Assembly (NCBI GenBank): GCA_002352605.1 | Contig: DEIP01000167.1 | Location: 6,731 to 24,955, forward strand | Reading direction: 5' to 3' | Source of the DNA: Desulfobacteraceae bacterium UBA2771 | GTDB lineage: Bacteria > Desulfobacterota > Desulfobacteria > Desulfobacterales > Desulfosarcinaceae | Length of the DNA stretch: 18,225 nucleotides | In this document: in pieces, positions 1 through 6,629 of the stretch | Numbering within the stretch: the first letter of the stretch is position 1 | How the letters are laid out: each line of letters begins with the position of its first letter | Notes under the pieces: generated by a model | What the model saw: the letters and a program-made list of their open reading frames with translations, nothing else | Database searches by the model: none | What the model was told of the DNA's origin: nothing | Program-made: the position numbers and the translations under genes

Positions 1-57
1 GGTCGCGGACAAGGACAGGGCGGCGGTTCGGGAGGTGGTCGCGGTCAAAATCGTTAA
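1..57 (+). CDS. C-terminal tail of a Gly/Arg-rich protein (5' truncated by window)
   Basis: An open frame runs from the first base to a TAA at 55-57 and encodes 18 residues, almost entirely Gly, Arg and Gln (for example GGGSGGGRGQNR). Such low-complexity tails are common at the ends of NifX/NifB-like cofactor-binding proteins and DUF5320 proteins in anaerobes. A DUF5320 gene follows 50 bp downstream on the same strand, so both may share an operon. No domain lies inside the window, so the identity cannot be settled; only the tail composition and the stop codon are seen directly. Confidence 0.55.
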   Translation, partial: GRGQGQGGGSGGGRGQNR

Positions 58-107
58 ACGGATGTCACCCAATGATTGAATGCAATTACTTAAGGGAGGA
101 CTTTATC

Positions 108-452
108 ATGCCAGGATTAGACAGAAGCGGCCCCATGGGATCCGGTCCCATGACCGGTGGTCGCAGGGGGATATGTGGACGAGCGGCCGGCGCAGCCGAA
201 ATGCCCGTTTACGGCGGTGGTTACGGCTATGGCCCCGGAATGGGATTCAGACGCGGATTCGGCAGGGCGCGCGGCCGCGGTGCCGGTCCGGCCTTCGGCG
301 GATATGCGTATCCGCCGGTGTACGGCAGCGGTTATCCGGCAAGCAAAACCGATGAAATCGAGATGCTCCGGTCCGACGCCGACGCCATGCGAAACTCCCT
401 TGAAACCATCCAGCGGAGAATCGCCGAACTTGAAAAAGGAGGGTCCGAATAG
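108..452 (+). CDS. DUF5320 family protein
   Basis: A 114-residue protein of unknown function. The N-terminus MPGLDRSGPMGSGPMTGG matches the hallmark start of DUF5320 proteins (MPG.D.tGP.G.GPMTGr). A Gly/Tyr/Arg-rich middle (residues about 20-75) is followed by a charged helix (about 80-112) that looks like a short coiled coil. The ATG at 108 is chosen because AAGGGAGGA lies 7 bases upstream and because it gives the family N-terminus; an in-frame ATG at 72 has no ribosome site. Family members usually sit with NifX-like, Mrp/NBP35-like and metallo-hydrolase genes, and remnants of two such partners occur in this window. Cys residues are few (one near residue 23), so metal binding is not evident. 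The molecular role is unknown. Confidence 0.85.
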   Translation: MPGLDRSGPMGSGPMTGGRRGICGRAAGAAEMPVYGGGYGYGPGMGFRRGFGRARGRGAGPAFGGYAYPPVYGSGYPASKTDEIEMLRSDADAMRNSLETIQRRIAELEKGGSE

Positions 453-462
453 TAACGGATTC

Positions 463-515
463 GGGGTACCGCGTGACGGGATTGCACATCCAATGCCCCG
501 TTAACCCGGTACCCC
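463..515 (+). terminator. Large hairpin downstream of the DUF5320 gene
   Basis: GGGGTACCG (463-471) pairs perfectly with CGGTACCCC (507-515). Inside, ACGGG (476-480) pairs with CCCGT (497-501) and ATTG (481-484) with CAAT (491-494), leaving a 6-base tip. It starts 10 bp after the DUF5320 stop, which is the position of a terminator or 3'-end stabilising hairpin. It lacks the usual run of U residues afterwards, so intrinsic termination is not assured. The pairing is seen; the role is inferred. Confidence 0.5.
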
Positions 516-556
516 ACTGCCGTCCGCTGCCGTGAATGAAGCGCATCCCGGGACCG

Positions 557-712
557 GTTGCCGTCGATACGGTGTTCATATCCCACAATCCCTGGGACCA
601 TACCGGCGGGTTTGCGGGTTTTCTGCATATCCATCCCGCCCCGGTTTTTATTCCCGGTAACAGCTCAACACCCGATAGCCTCACAGGCGCGTGTCATGGG
701 TGTGGTCGGAAC
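557..712 (+). pseudogene. Remnant of an MBL-fold metallo-hydrolase
   Basis: In one frame the translation reads DTVFISHNPWDHTGGFAGFL, followed by HIHPAPVFIPGNSS. This is the metal-binding core of the metallo-beta-lactamase fold, normally HxHxDH followed by TGG.. and a strand ending in a Pro-rich loop. The second His of the motif is Pro here (CCC at 590-592). No N-terminal domain precedes it, and homology is lost after about 712, with stops in the other frames. It is therefore a decayed fragment, not a functional enzyme. MBL-fold genes often neighbour DUF5320/NifX genes, so this was probably part of the same cluster. No gene is evident in the rest of 516-852. Confidence 0.7.
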
Positions 713-852
713 CCGCGATCACGTTTCTTTTTGAAGAGTGATGTGGTATCTTTTCACGTACTTCCATCAAATAAAATGGTCGCCGACACGAAGGAAAAAT
801 CAGGCTTGAGACAATGCGTCAATCACCCGGAGCGGGAAATCCCATACAGCAA

Positions 853-1311
853 TCAAGGGCTTCGTTCCAGGCTTATAATTGTTTTAGAGGGGCTAAATCG
901 GTTCGTGCTAAAGAAATGCATCAGTTCGGAATCATTCTTGTCGATCAACGTGTTTATTTTTTGAACGCCGAGATCTTTCAAATGATCCACAAATTCATTA
1001 ATTAACCGCTCACCGATACCCTTATGCTGGTGATTGGGATCAACGCCGATGGTATCCAGGGTTGCTCCTTCCTGGGAAATACCATATTCTCCCATATAGA
1101 GTTCTCCCATTACAAACCCCACCACCGTTCCATCTTCTTCTTCCTCCGCCACAAGCGACGTGGGCACATACTCGTTGGATTCTAAAAGCTTTTCAAACTT
1201 CAGGTCATAGTAGGCCAACCGGGAAGCCTTGCGTACTTTCTCGTCAATCCCAACCACAGCGTCAAAATCGTCAGCCTTCATGAGTCTAATGTTTATGGTG
1301 CTTCCGTTCAT
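853..1311 (-). CDS. GNAT family N-acetyltransferase
   Basis: A 152-residue acetyl-CoA-dependent acyltransferase. The GNAT acetyl-CoA loop is clear at residues about 94-106: IGVDPNHQHKGIGERLI, matching the V-x-P-x-x-(Q/R)-x-x-G-x-G/A pattern. The preceding strand (VVGFVMGELY) and the C-terminal part, with NxxxxHFFxxxxF followed by LER, complete the fold. The ATG at 1311 has AGGAGG just upstream; an in-frame start 24 codons earlier lacks a ribosome site. The substrate (protein N-terminus, amine or antibiotic) cannot be read from sequence. The gene is apparently single; about 180 bp separate it from the cytochrome gene on the same strand. Confidence 0.85.
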   Translation of the reverse strand: MNGSTINIRLMKADDFDAVVGIDEKVRKASRLAYYDLKFEKLLESNEYVPTSLVAEEEEDGTVVGFVMGELYMGEYGISQEGATLDTIGVDPNHQHKGIGERLINEFVDHLKDLGVQKINTLIDKNDSELMHFFSTNRFSPSKTIISLERSP

Positions 1312-1490
1312 GGGGCCTCCTTTCTCTTTGGGGTTGTGTTTGAGCATAACTGAGGCGTGCCTGATTATGCAAGCCTTAATCAATATTGATGGATTAGGGT
1401 CTTGGAAATAATAAAACCCACAGAGATGGCTCCGGATTCTTGTTCGTGTTCAAGGCTCTTGGCCAGGTATATGAGAAAAGTCAGGCACCA

Positions 1491-2918
1491 TCATTTCGGG
1501 TCGGCTTCCTTTCCCTGGAATCGCCCCCCTGAAACGGCCGGGTCATCAGGGTAACCCAGAGTTCCAAAATCCATGACGCCATCCGGGCCATGGCAATGGG
1601 TGCAGGAAAGGGCTTTCTGTTTGGGAACCACCCCATGGTTGATGCGCCAGTGCATGCGGGTATTGACAAATTTTATTTTTCCACTGTATTTGAGCCCGGC
1701 TTCCTTCATGCCATCCGTCGCGGCCCGGTTCCAGTCAAAGTGCGTCCAGAAACCCTCCCACAGCTTGGGTACGATGAGGTAGTTGAATTCGGCATCGGCC
1801 GGCTGTATGCCGGAAAAAAGCTTGTAGGGGGTAATCCTGGCCTCCGAATCGCTGATGTTTCCCAAAGGTGGGTTCAGGGATGTAACCCCCTCGGGATTGA
1901 TAACGTCCCCGATTAAATACCGCCGATGTTTTCCATTGTTCCAGACATAAACCGGCTGAACGTTCTGCCGTTTGATCAGGACGCCCTTTTTCTTGTTGTG
2001 GGTGGTAATGCAGTAGGGATCTTTCGGCGACAGTTCAACGGCCTTTCCCGCCTTGGACCAGTCCCAGAACATGAGGGTCGGCTTGTCCCTGGCAAAGGTG
2101 GGGATATGACAGGTCTGGCACGCGATGGTGTCGCAATGGTCATTCAGGGTTTTGAGCAGAGGGTGATCGTCGTCGTGGGGTTTTTCGTCGTGACAATCCG
2201 TGCAGGACACGCTCCCCTCGCTGACGGCGGAGGTGGTGCTGGCACCCGAAATTTTGTGATTAATGGTCACATGACATTCCTGGCAGGTAAAATCCTGGTC
2301 GCCCATGTGAACATCCTGCATAGCGGTGGGATGTTTCAGGGTGCTGTCCAGATCCCCGTGCTTGATGGCATCCCCGCCCCCACCGCACCAGTGGCACGAC
2401 CCGCAATTGGTGCGGGTGGGAAGGCCCACCTGTTGTGCGATTGTCGTCAGATCGAGACCTTGTTTTTCTCGGCCGCAGTCTGTGGGTGTTTTGGCGTATG
2501 TACCCGTAGTGTCATGGCAGACCAGGCAGTCAATGTGCATGGGATCCCCGAAATCAAAATTTTCGTCCTTCCACCCGTAGCCAGCGTGACAGCTGGTGCA
2601 CCTGCACCAGTTGGAGATGGGGGACATTCAGAAATTGTTGATCAGTGTCCGCTTGCCCAGATCCGTACGGTGTTCGTGACCCTGCACATTGGGGCTATGA
2701 CCCTGCCACAGCCAGTGGGCCGAATGGAGCATTTCATCGGCTTGCTTCTGGTGGCATTTGAGGCAGTCTTTCGTCACCGCCATGCCGTCCGCATAGGGAC
2801 CTTTCAGGGACTCAGGGTGTTCTGAGATACCCGTTTGGGCATCTTGGGCCGTTGCCGTGCCGATGTGGATGCAAAAGAAGCCTATCAGGAGCGGTATCAG
2901 GCGCAATCGATGTTTCAT
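1491..2918 (-). CDS. Octaheme c-type cytochrome, tetrathionate-reductase (OTR) family, putative selenoprotein
   Basis: A 475-residue periplasmic multiheme cytochrome if the in-frame TGA at 2628-2630 is read as selenocysteine (residue 97). A signal peptide (MKHRLRLIPLLIGFF..., cleavage near TATA-Q) is followed by eight CxxCH heme sites starting at about residues 52, 107, 131, 172, 212, 239, 267 and 439. Count, spacing and blocks such as CTSCHAGYGW and CLVCHDTTGTY match octaheme tetrathionate reductases, known for a Lys-ligated active-site heme (K143 is a candidate here). The TGA stands in the block INNF-x-MSP; family members, as I recall them, have INNFC, so Sec replaces a conserved Cys near the active site. 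The codons after TGA continue the family sequence without frame change and contain seven of the eight hemes. A SECIS-like hairpin lies 24 nt after the TGA. An ATG follows the TGA directly, so automatic annotation would split the gene. A nonsense mutation is the alternative. The ribosome site is modest; the gene starts 21 bp after the solute-binding protein gene. Confidence 0.85.
2590..2613 (-). promoter_or_regulatory. Putative bacterial SECIS hairpin in the octaheme cytochrome mRNA
   Basis: In the mRNA sense, CUGGUGC (2610-2604) and GCACCAG (2599-2593) form a perfect 7-bp stem closed by the loop AGGU. After one A-C mismatch, two further pairs extend it. The loop begins 24 nt after the UGA, inside the 16-37 nt window usually accepted for bacterial SECIS elements. 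A G lies in the first two loop positions. The tip GGUGCAGGUGCACC strongly resembles the E. coli fdhF SECIS tip (GGUUGCAGGUCUGCACC), including the GU that SelB contacts. Pairing and distance are read directly; SelB recognition is inferred. Confidence 0.65.
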
Positions 2919-2939
2919 TGGTAATCCTCCCGTAACTGA

Positions 2940-4616
2940 CTATTTGATCGGCCTCAGGTGAACAAAAGACCAGAGATTTCCAATTCCTCCAGGCATTTCT
3001 ATCCAACCCTTGAAATGATCGTTCCGGGCCGCCTCCACCCTGGGGCCCGTGTAGAGGGGAATACAGGGGGTTTCCCGCGCGATGAGGACCTGCATGTCAA
3101 AAACCAGGGCTTTCCTCCGGCCCGGGTCGGTTTCCCGAGAAGCCCTCTCCACCAGATCATCGAAGGCGGCGTTTCGAAAACGGGTATAATTTTTACCGCC
3201 CGACCCGGCTTCACGGCTGTGGAAAAAAGTTTTTAGGTAATCCGGGTCCTCGGATAGATTTGCCCATCCCATGACAAAGGCGTCAAAATCACCTTTTCTG
3301 AGGAGTGCGATCATCTGGTGAAAGGACTGCATTCGCGTGGACACCGGAATGCCGATTTTCGACAGAACCTTCTTGATTTGGAGGGCCACTTTAAGACGAA
3401 ATGGCCTGTGCCATCCCCGGGTGGTCAGTATTTCCATGGGTTTCATTTTTTTTCCGTCAGGTAGGATAAGATGCGTATCAACCCAGGAATATCCCGCCTT
3501 TTGAAGGATCTTCGTAGCCTGATCCGCCCGTTCTTCCATGGTCAACCCGTCCCCGGCGTCTGCCACACGTGGATTGGACCAGAATTTGTTTTGTGGCGGA
3601 ATCACACTGTATACCGGTGTGCCTCCCCCCGTTAAAATCCGCCTTATCATCTGCTTCCTATCCACCAAAAGGGCTACGGCCCGACGAAATGCACGATCAT
3701 TAAAGGGTGGCCGATTAAGATTAAAGGCCAGATAATCATAGCCGGTTCGGTTGGTGCGGTAGAGCGCCACATGGGGCATTCGCTCAACTTTCAAAACAGA
3801 ACCGCGAGGCAGGTCCCACCAGATAAAATCGACCTTTCCTTTTGCCAGTTCGTTCAGGGATTTTTGAACATCCCGGTTGAAATCCAGAATGATGGTGTTC
3901 AAATAGGGACCCACGGAAATTCCGTCCATTTCATGCCCCCGGGCAAAAAAATGGGGGTTTTTCTTGAGCACCATGAAGAACGGCTCGGTGTAGGTTTGCA
4001 GAAAAAAGGGGCCATTACTGGATACGGTTTGCGGTGTGACAGCCGTAAGGGTTCCAAGCGGATCATCGGTAGCCCTGGCCGAAAGTGCTGTCCGAAACCA
4101 TCTTTTTTTCTGTACAAAGGGGGCAAAAAGCGCCCGTTTAAAAAAGCCGGGGCTTGGCCCTTTCAGGGTAAAGCGTATGGTTCGTTCATCCAGTGCCTCC
4201 ATTTTCAACACATCCTGCCATTTTTCCATATGGCCGGGGACGTTGAATTCCTGAATGATCTTCACCGTAAAAATCAAATCCTCGACCGTCACCGGTGAGT
4301 CGTCATCCCATTTCGCCGCTCGAAGCCGAATGGTTACGACGTTGGGGCGATCCCCCGGAATCGGCAGCGATTCCGCGAGCCAGGGAAGCATCTTTCCTTT
4401 CGCCGGACCTCTAACATAAAGGGGCATATGGAAAAACCGAAGGACCTTCTGGGACCATGCGTCGGTAGCGTCGAAATAGTTCAAGGATTTCGGGCTATTC
4501 GGAATGACAATATGGATGCTGTCCTCAACCGCATTTGCGAAACCAGGCAGAACCGTCGGAAAAACAATGATGAAAAAAAAAACAGCTTTTTTGAAAACAT
4601 CAGATCTCCAATGCAT
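2940..4616 (-). CDS. Family 5 extracellular solute-binding protein (peptide/nickel type)
   Basis: A 558-residue periplasmic protein. A typical signal peptide (about residues 1-29, FFFIIVFPTVLPGFANA) has no lipobox Cys, so it should be soluble. The mature part follows the SBP_bac_5 pattern: PNSPKSLNYFD near the start, LRAAKWDDDSPVTVEDLIFT (the W.DG.P.TA.D block), SNGPFFL, YLAFNLNRPPFNDRAFRRAV (about 300-320), and a C-terminal lobe ending in IPLYTGP. Length is normal. The ATG at 4616 has GGAGG 7 bases upstream. No permease or ATPase gene is adjacent. Instead it lies between a small UxxC redox ORF (stop 4 bp upstream) and the octaheme cytochrome (21 bp downstream), which suggests ligand delivery or sensing for the cytochrome rather than ordinary import, unless a distant transporter is used. 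The ligand is unknown. Confidence 0.9.
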   Translation of the reverse strand: MHWRSDVFKKAVFFFIIVFPTVLPGFANAVEDSIHIVIPNSPKSLNYFDATDAWSQKVLRFFHMPLYVRGPAKGKMLPWLAESLPIPGDRPNVVTIRLRAAKWDDDSPVTVEDLIFTVKIIQEFNVPGHMEKWQDVLKMEALDERTIRFTLKGPSPGFFKRALFAPFVQKKRWFRTALSARATDDPLGTLTAVTPQTVSSNGPFFLQTYTEPFFMVLKKNPHFFARGHEMDGISVGPYLNTIILDFNRDVQKSLNELAKGKVDFIWWDLPRGSVLKVERMPHVALYRTNRTGYDYLAFNLNRPPFNDRAFRRAVALLVDRKQMIRRILTGGGTPVYSVIPPQNKFWSNPRVADAGDGLTMEERADQATKILQKAGYSWVDTHLILPDGKKMKPMEILTTRGWHRPFRLKVALQIKKVLSKIGIPVSTRMQSFHQMIALLRKGDFDAFVMGWANLSEDPDYLKTFFHSREAGSGGKNYTRFRNAAFDDLVERASRETDPGRRKALVFDMQVLIARETPCIPLYTGPRVEAARNDHFKGWIEMPGGIGNLWSFVHLRPIK

Positions 4617-4620
4617 GAGA

Positions 4621-4833
4621 TTACCTCCTGTCTGGCGTGGCTGTTTGCATGCCGGTTACGAAAACAGTGGCGGCACTCCTGATTTTGCATTTCATTGCTT
4701 TCATGGAAGCATTGGCAAAGATGCCCAGGTTGAAGGCCTCCCCAATTTTCTCCTTGATTTTTTCAGCCACAACTATGGCCGCCTGGCAGCGCCTTCAGCC
4801 GGGATCGCCGCTGTGAAATACCACTACATCAAT
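4621..4833 (-). CDS. Small thioredoxin-like protein with UxxC motif, putative selenoprotein
   Basis: An ORF of about 70 residues if the TGA at 4795-4797 is read as selenocysteine. It reads VVVFHSGDPG-U-RRCQAAIVVAEKIKEKIG and continues to KIRSAATVFVTG: a beta strand, a redox UxxC motif at the start of a helix, then helix and strand, as in thioredoxin-like folds. CRRC would be the Cys form. A SECIS-like hairpin follows at 20 nt. The stop TAA (4621-4623) merges with the AGGAGG ribosome site of the solute-binding protein, so translation is probably coupled. The start is uncertain: an ATT at 4833 has AAAAGGG just upstream, a GTG at 4824 is the other choice, and no ATG is in frame. The C-terminus seems short, and decayed sequence lies just upstream, so a broken gene remains possible. 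Confidence 0.5.
4764..4781 (-). promoter_or_regulatory. Putative bacterial SECIS hairpin in the small UxxC ORF
   Basis: In the mRNA sense, CGGCCAU pairs with GUGGCUG (7 bp including two G-U pairs) around the loop AGUU. The loop starts 20 nt after the UGA and has G in second position, the same geometry as the hairpin in the cytochrome gene (loop AGGU, 24 nt). The stem is weaker, and such hairpins also arise by chance in GC-rich coding sequence. The evidence therefore rests on the conserved placement and the UxxC context. Confidence 0.45.
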
Positions 4834-5132
4834 CCAACCCTTTTATACCATAAACCATATCCGCTCCTTTTTCAAGGAGCCACTCGCTGACCTGGATCCC
4901 TTTTCCTCGCCGGCAAAGGGATTGGTGTAATAGGCCGTCGAGAACAGGACCCCGTTGTTCTCCCGGACCTTGGCCACATAACAGCAAGGTGCGTACCAAA
5001 ATGTTCGGAGATGTCCTGCCGGTCGTTTTTTAGTGGAATGGCCACGGTGTGGGTCTCCCGCTTTGGCAGTGCGTAATGAATCAGAATATGGTCTACATGG
5101 GCGACAGCCGCTCTGATAAAATACGATATCGC
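4829..5132 (-). pseudogene. Remnant of a cation diffusion facilitator/NifX-domain fusion
   Basis: Three segments in three different frames reconstruct one protein. Segment A (about 5132-4995) reads HVDHILIHYALPKRETHTV then AIPLKNDRQDISEHFG: the C-terminal dimer domain of a CDF metal transporter running into a NifX-like (dinitrogenase Fe-Mo cofactor) domain. Segment B (4992-4897) reads KVRENNGVLFSTAYYTNPFA. Segment C (4900-4829) reads VSEWLLEKGADMVYGIKGLD and then stops. The order and spacing match the NifX domain, so at least two frameshifts and loss of the membrane part have inactivated the gene. CDF-NifX fusions commonly accompany DUF5320 genes in Desulfobacterota, consistent with the remnants at 1-712. 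Confidence 0.7.
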
Positions 5133-5167
5133 ACCGTATTTGATAGATTGCAATCCAGGTGTAAAAG

Positions 5168-5374
5168 TTAAAGTGTTTGACAAGGACAGGTGGTGGGAGC
5201 ATACTCCCAAAAGTAGTGTCGTCGTTGGCGGTAGGAAGGCTTGATCAAGTCTTTGCCAACATCCCGCAGAAAGTGAAAACGGCAGATAAAGCCCCGGCTG
5301 TTGGGAAAGACCTGGACCACCGCTCGTACAGATTCCGATTCCCGCGTCATGGACGCAGGCGCTCGGCTCGCCAT
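5168..5374 (-). pseudogene. Possible transposase fragment
   Basis: A 68-residue frame contains GFICRFHFLRDVGKDLIKPS, a block resembling transposase-like proteins (FCHFHFLRDIGKDL) I recall from deltaproteobacterial genomes. No DDE motif, no flanking inverted repeats and no full-length frame are visible. If correct, it marks past insertion activity beside the decayed CDF-NifX fusion. The match is from memory of one short motif, so confidence is low. Confidence 0.3.
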
Positions 5375-5630
5375 GATCGTTATCGATCTTCAGAATAAAA
5401 ACCGCAATCTCGGTTGGAATTGCAATCGATTCGACTCTTTGTATCGCTCGAAACGGGGAACCGGCCGTCTGATCGTCTGCTGTCAGGTAAACATATGTTT
5501 ATGGATACTATGAAGTACGGAATTCCCGATATTCCGGATAGGGTAGCAGACCTCGGGGAAATGGCATATATAGTGTAACTTCCAACAATCGGTGCTACGC
5601 ACTTTTAAATCTGTTTGAAAGGAGAGAAAA
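5375..5630. other. Noncoding stretch upstream of superoxide reductase
   Basis: Together with the weak transposase remnant before it, this makes a gene-free gap of about 500 bp. No frame here has recognisable protein blocks. A TATATA box-like run occurs near 5565 (context GGCATATATAGTGTAAC) about 60 bp before the superoxide reductase start and could be a -10 region, but no convincing -35 was found. A palindrome-like GGAATTCC-type patch lies near 5519-5526. Confidence 0.3.
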
Positions 5631-5981
5631 ATGAATTTTACAGAGATTATCAAAACAGAAAAGGATGAGGGAAAGGAGAAGCACATTCCTCACATGGAGA
5701 TTGCTAAAGGACACAAGGAAGGTAAGGACATCATACGTGTAGCGGTGGGCCACGAGACCCCCCATCCCAACACAATTGATCATCATATTGCCTGGATCGA
5801 ACTTTATGGGATAAAAAAGGATAACGATCAGGTCATCAACATCGGTCGTGCTGCCTGCAGCCCAGTTTACTCCAATCCAAATGCCCGTTTTCAGATTAAT
5901 GGTATTGACGATTTTAAGACTTTCCACGCCTTGGCATACTGCAATATACATGGGTTGTGGAGCAGCTCACTGGAACGATAA
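5631..5981 (+). CDS. Class II superoxide reductase (neelaredoxin/desulfoferrodoxin C-terminal type)
   Basis: A 116-residue enzyme that reduces superoxide to hydrogen peroxide without making oxygen, used by anaerobes with rubredoxin as electron donor. The Fe(His)4Cys centre is complete: EKHIP (Glu16, Lys17, His18), PHPNTIDHHIAWIEL (His45, His51), and YCNIHGLW (Cys104, His107). There is no N-terminal desulforedoxin Cys4 domain, hence class II (one-iron). Length is normal. GGAGAG lies 7 bases before the ATG. The next gene, an Fe-S scaffold, begins 200 bp later on the same strand, which fits an oxidative-stress and cluster-repair theme, though the gap leaves co-transcription open. Confidence 0.93.
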   Translation: MNFTEIIKTEKDEGKEKHIPHMEIAKGHKEGKDIIRVAVGHETPHPNTIDHHIAWIELYGIKKDNDQVINIGRAACSPVYSNPNARFQINGIDDFKTFHALAYCNIHGLWSSSLER

Positions 5982-6181
5982 GGGTTCGCGCAAAAACAAC
6001 TTCGCAGAATTGGCGCTCAGATTCGGTTCAGGTTTGGCTGATCCGAGAGAGCAAAACAACAGGAATAGCGAGCTATTTCGTGGGTTTTGAGAGTGAGGTA
6101 TCAGCCAAAGATGGCCTGAAGCTGAGATGCGAAAATATAAAGTTATTTTTGCGCGAGCCCTTAGCAAAGGGAGTACCGCAC

Positions 6182-6622
6182 ATGCGTGACGACTTTGATG
6201 CTTTTGTAGAGAAGCTTCAGGATCAGATATTTGATGAAACCCGGCAAGCCTTCGGTGAGGCCGGCTTTCAGCGCTGGCGCAACCCGCTCTATCGGGGGCC
6301 CCTGGACGGTGCGGATGCGCACGCACGGGTGACGGGAACATGCGGTGATTCAATGGAGATCTTCTTGAAATTTGACGACGGTCGGGTGTGCGATGCCGCT
6401 TATCTGACCGACGGTTGCGGGTCGAGCACGGTATGCGGCTCTTTTGGTGCGGAAATGGCCATTGGTAAAACTCCCGATGAACTGGTCGACATCACCGGGG
6501 ATGCCATCCTGGAAAAGATCGGCATATTTCCCGAAGAAGATCGGCACTGTGCCTTTCTTGCGGCCGAAACCCTGCAGGAAGCCTTGAACCGGTATATGAT
6601 TGCCCTGCACAAAGAAAAATAA
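6182..6622 (+). CDS. NifU N-terminal-like iron-sulfur cluster assembly scaffold
   Basis: A 146-residue protein of the NifU_N/IscU fold, which assembles [2Fe-2S] or [4Fe-4S] clusters on three Cys and passes them on. The ligands are visible in their usual order: TGTCGDSMEI (Cys54, with Asp56), LTDGCGSSTVCGS (Cys79; Cys85 is an extra) and EEDRHCAFLAAETL (Cys123). The N-terminus (RDDFDAFVEKLQDQIFDETR) is the variant seen in free-standing scaffolds of sulfate reducers. The ATG at 6182 has AAAGGGAG 8 bases upstream; a longer frame from 5957 overlaps the superoxide reductase gene and has no recognisable sequence in its extra 75 codons. It ends 7 bp before a radical SAM gene, so the two probably form an operon. 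Confidence 0.9.
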   Translation: MRDDFDAFVEKLQDQIFDETRQAFGEAGFQRWRNPLYRGPLDGADAHARVTGTCGDSMEIFLKFDDGRVCDAAYLTDGCGSSTVCGSFGAEMAIGKTPDELVDITGDAILEKIGIFPEEDRHCAFLAAETLQEALNRYMIALHKEK

Positions 6623-6629
6623 TCCGCCT

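Noticed and set aside
1491..2630. Separate cytosolic heptaheme protein starting at the ATG right after TGA (2627-2625)
   Set aside because: It would lack a signal peptide, needed for c-type heme attachment, has no ribosome site, and its sequence continues the upstream frame exactly as in OTR proteins.
1926..2825. Long plus-strand open frame (about 299 codons)
   Set aside because: It lies antisense to the octaheme cytochrome, with no recognisable domain and low-complexity Val/Gly/Ala composition.
5957..6181. N-terminal extension of the NifU-like gene overlapping superoxide reductase
   Set aside because: The extra 75 codons show no homology, and a strong ribosome site precedes the internal ATG at 6182.
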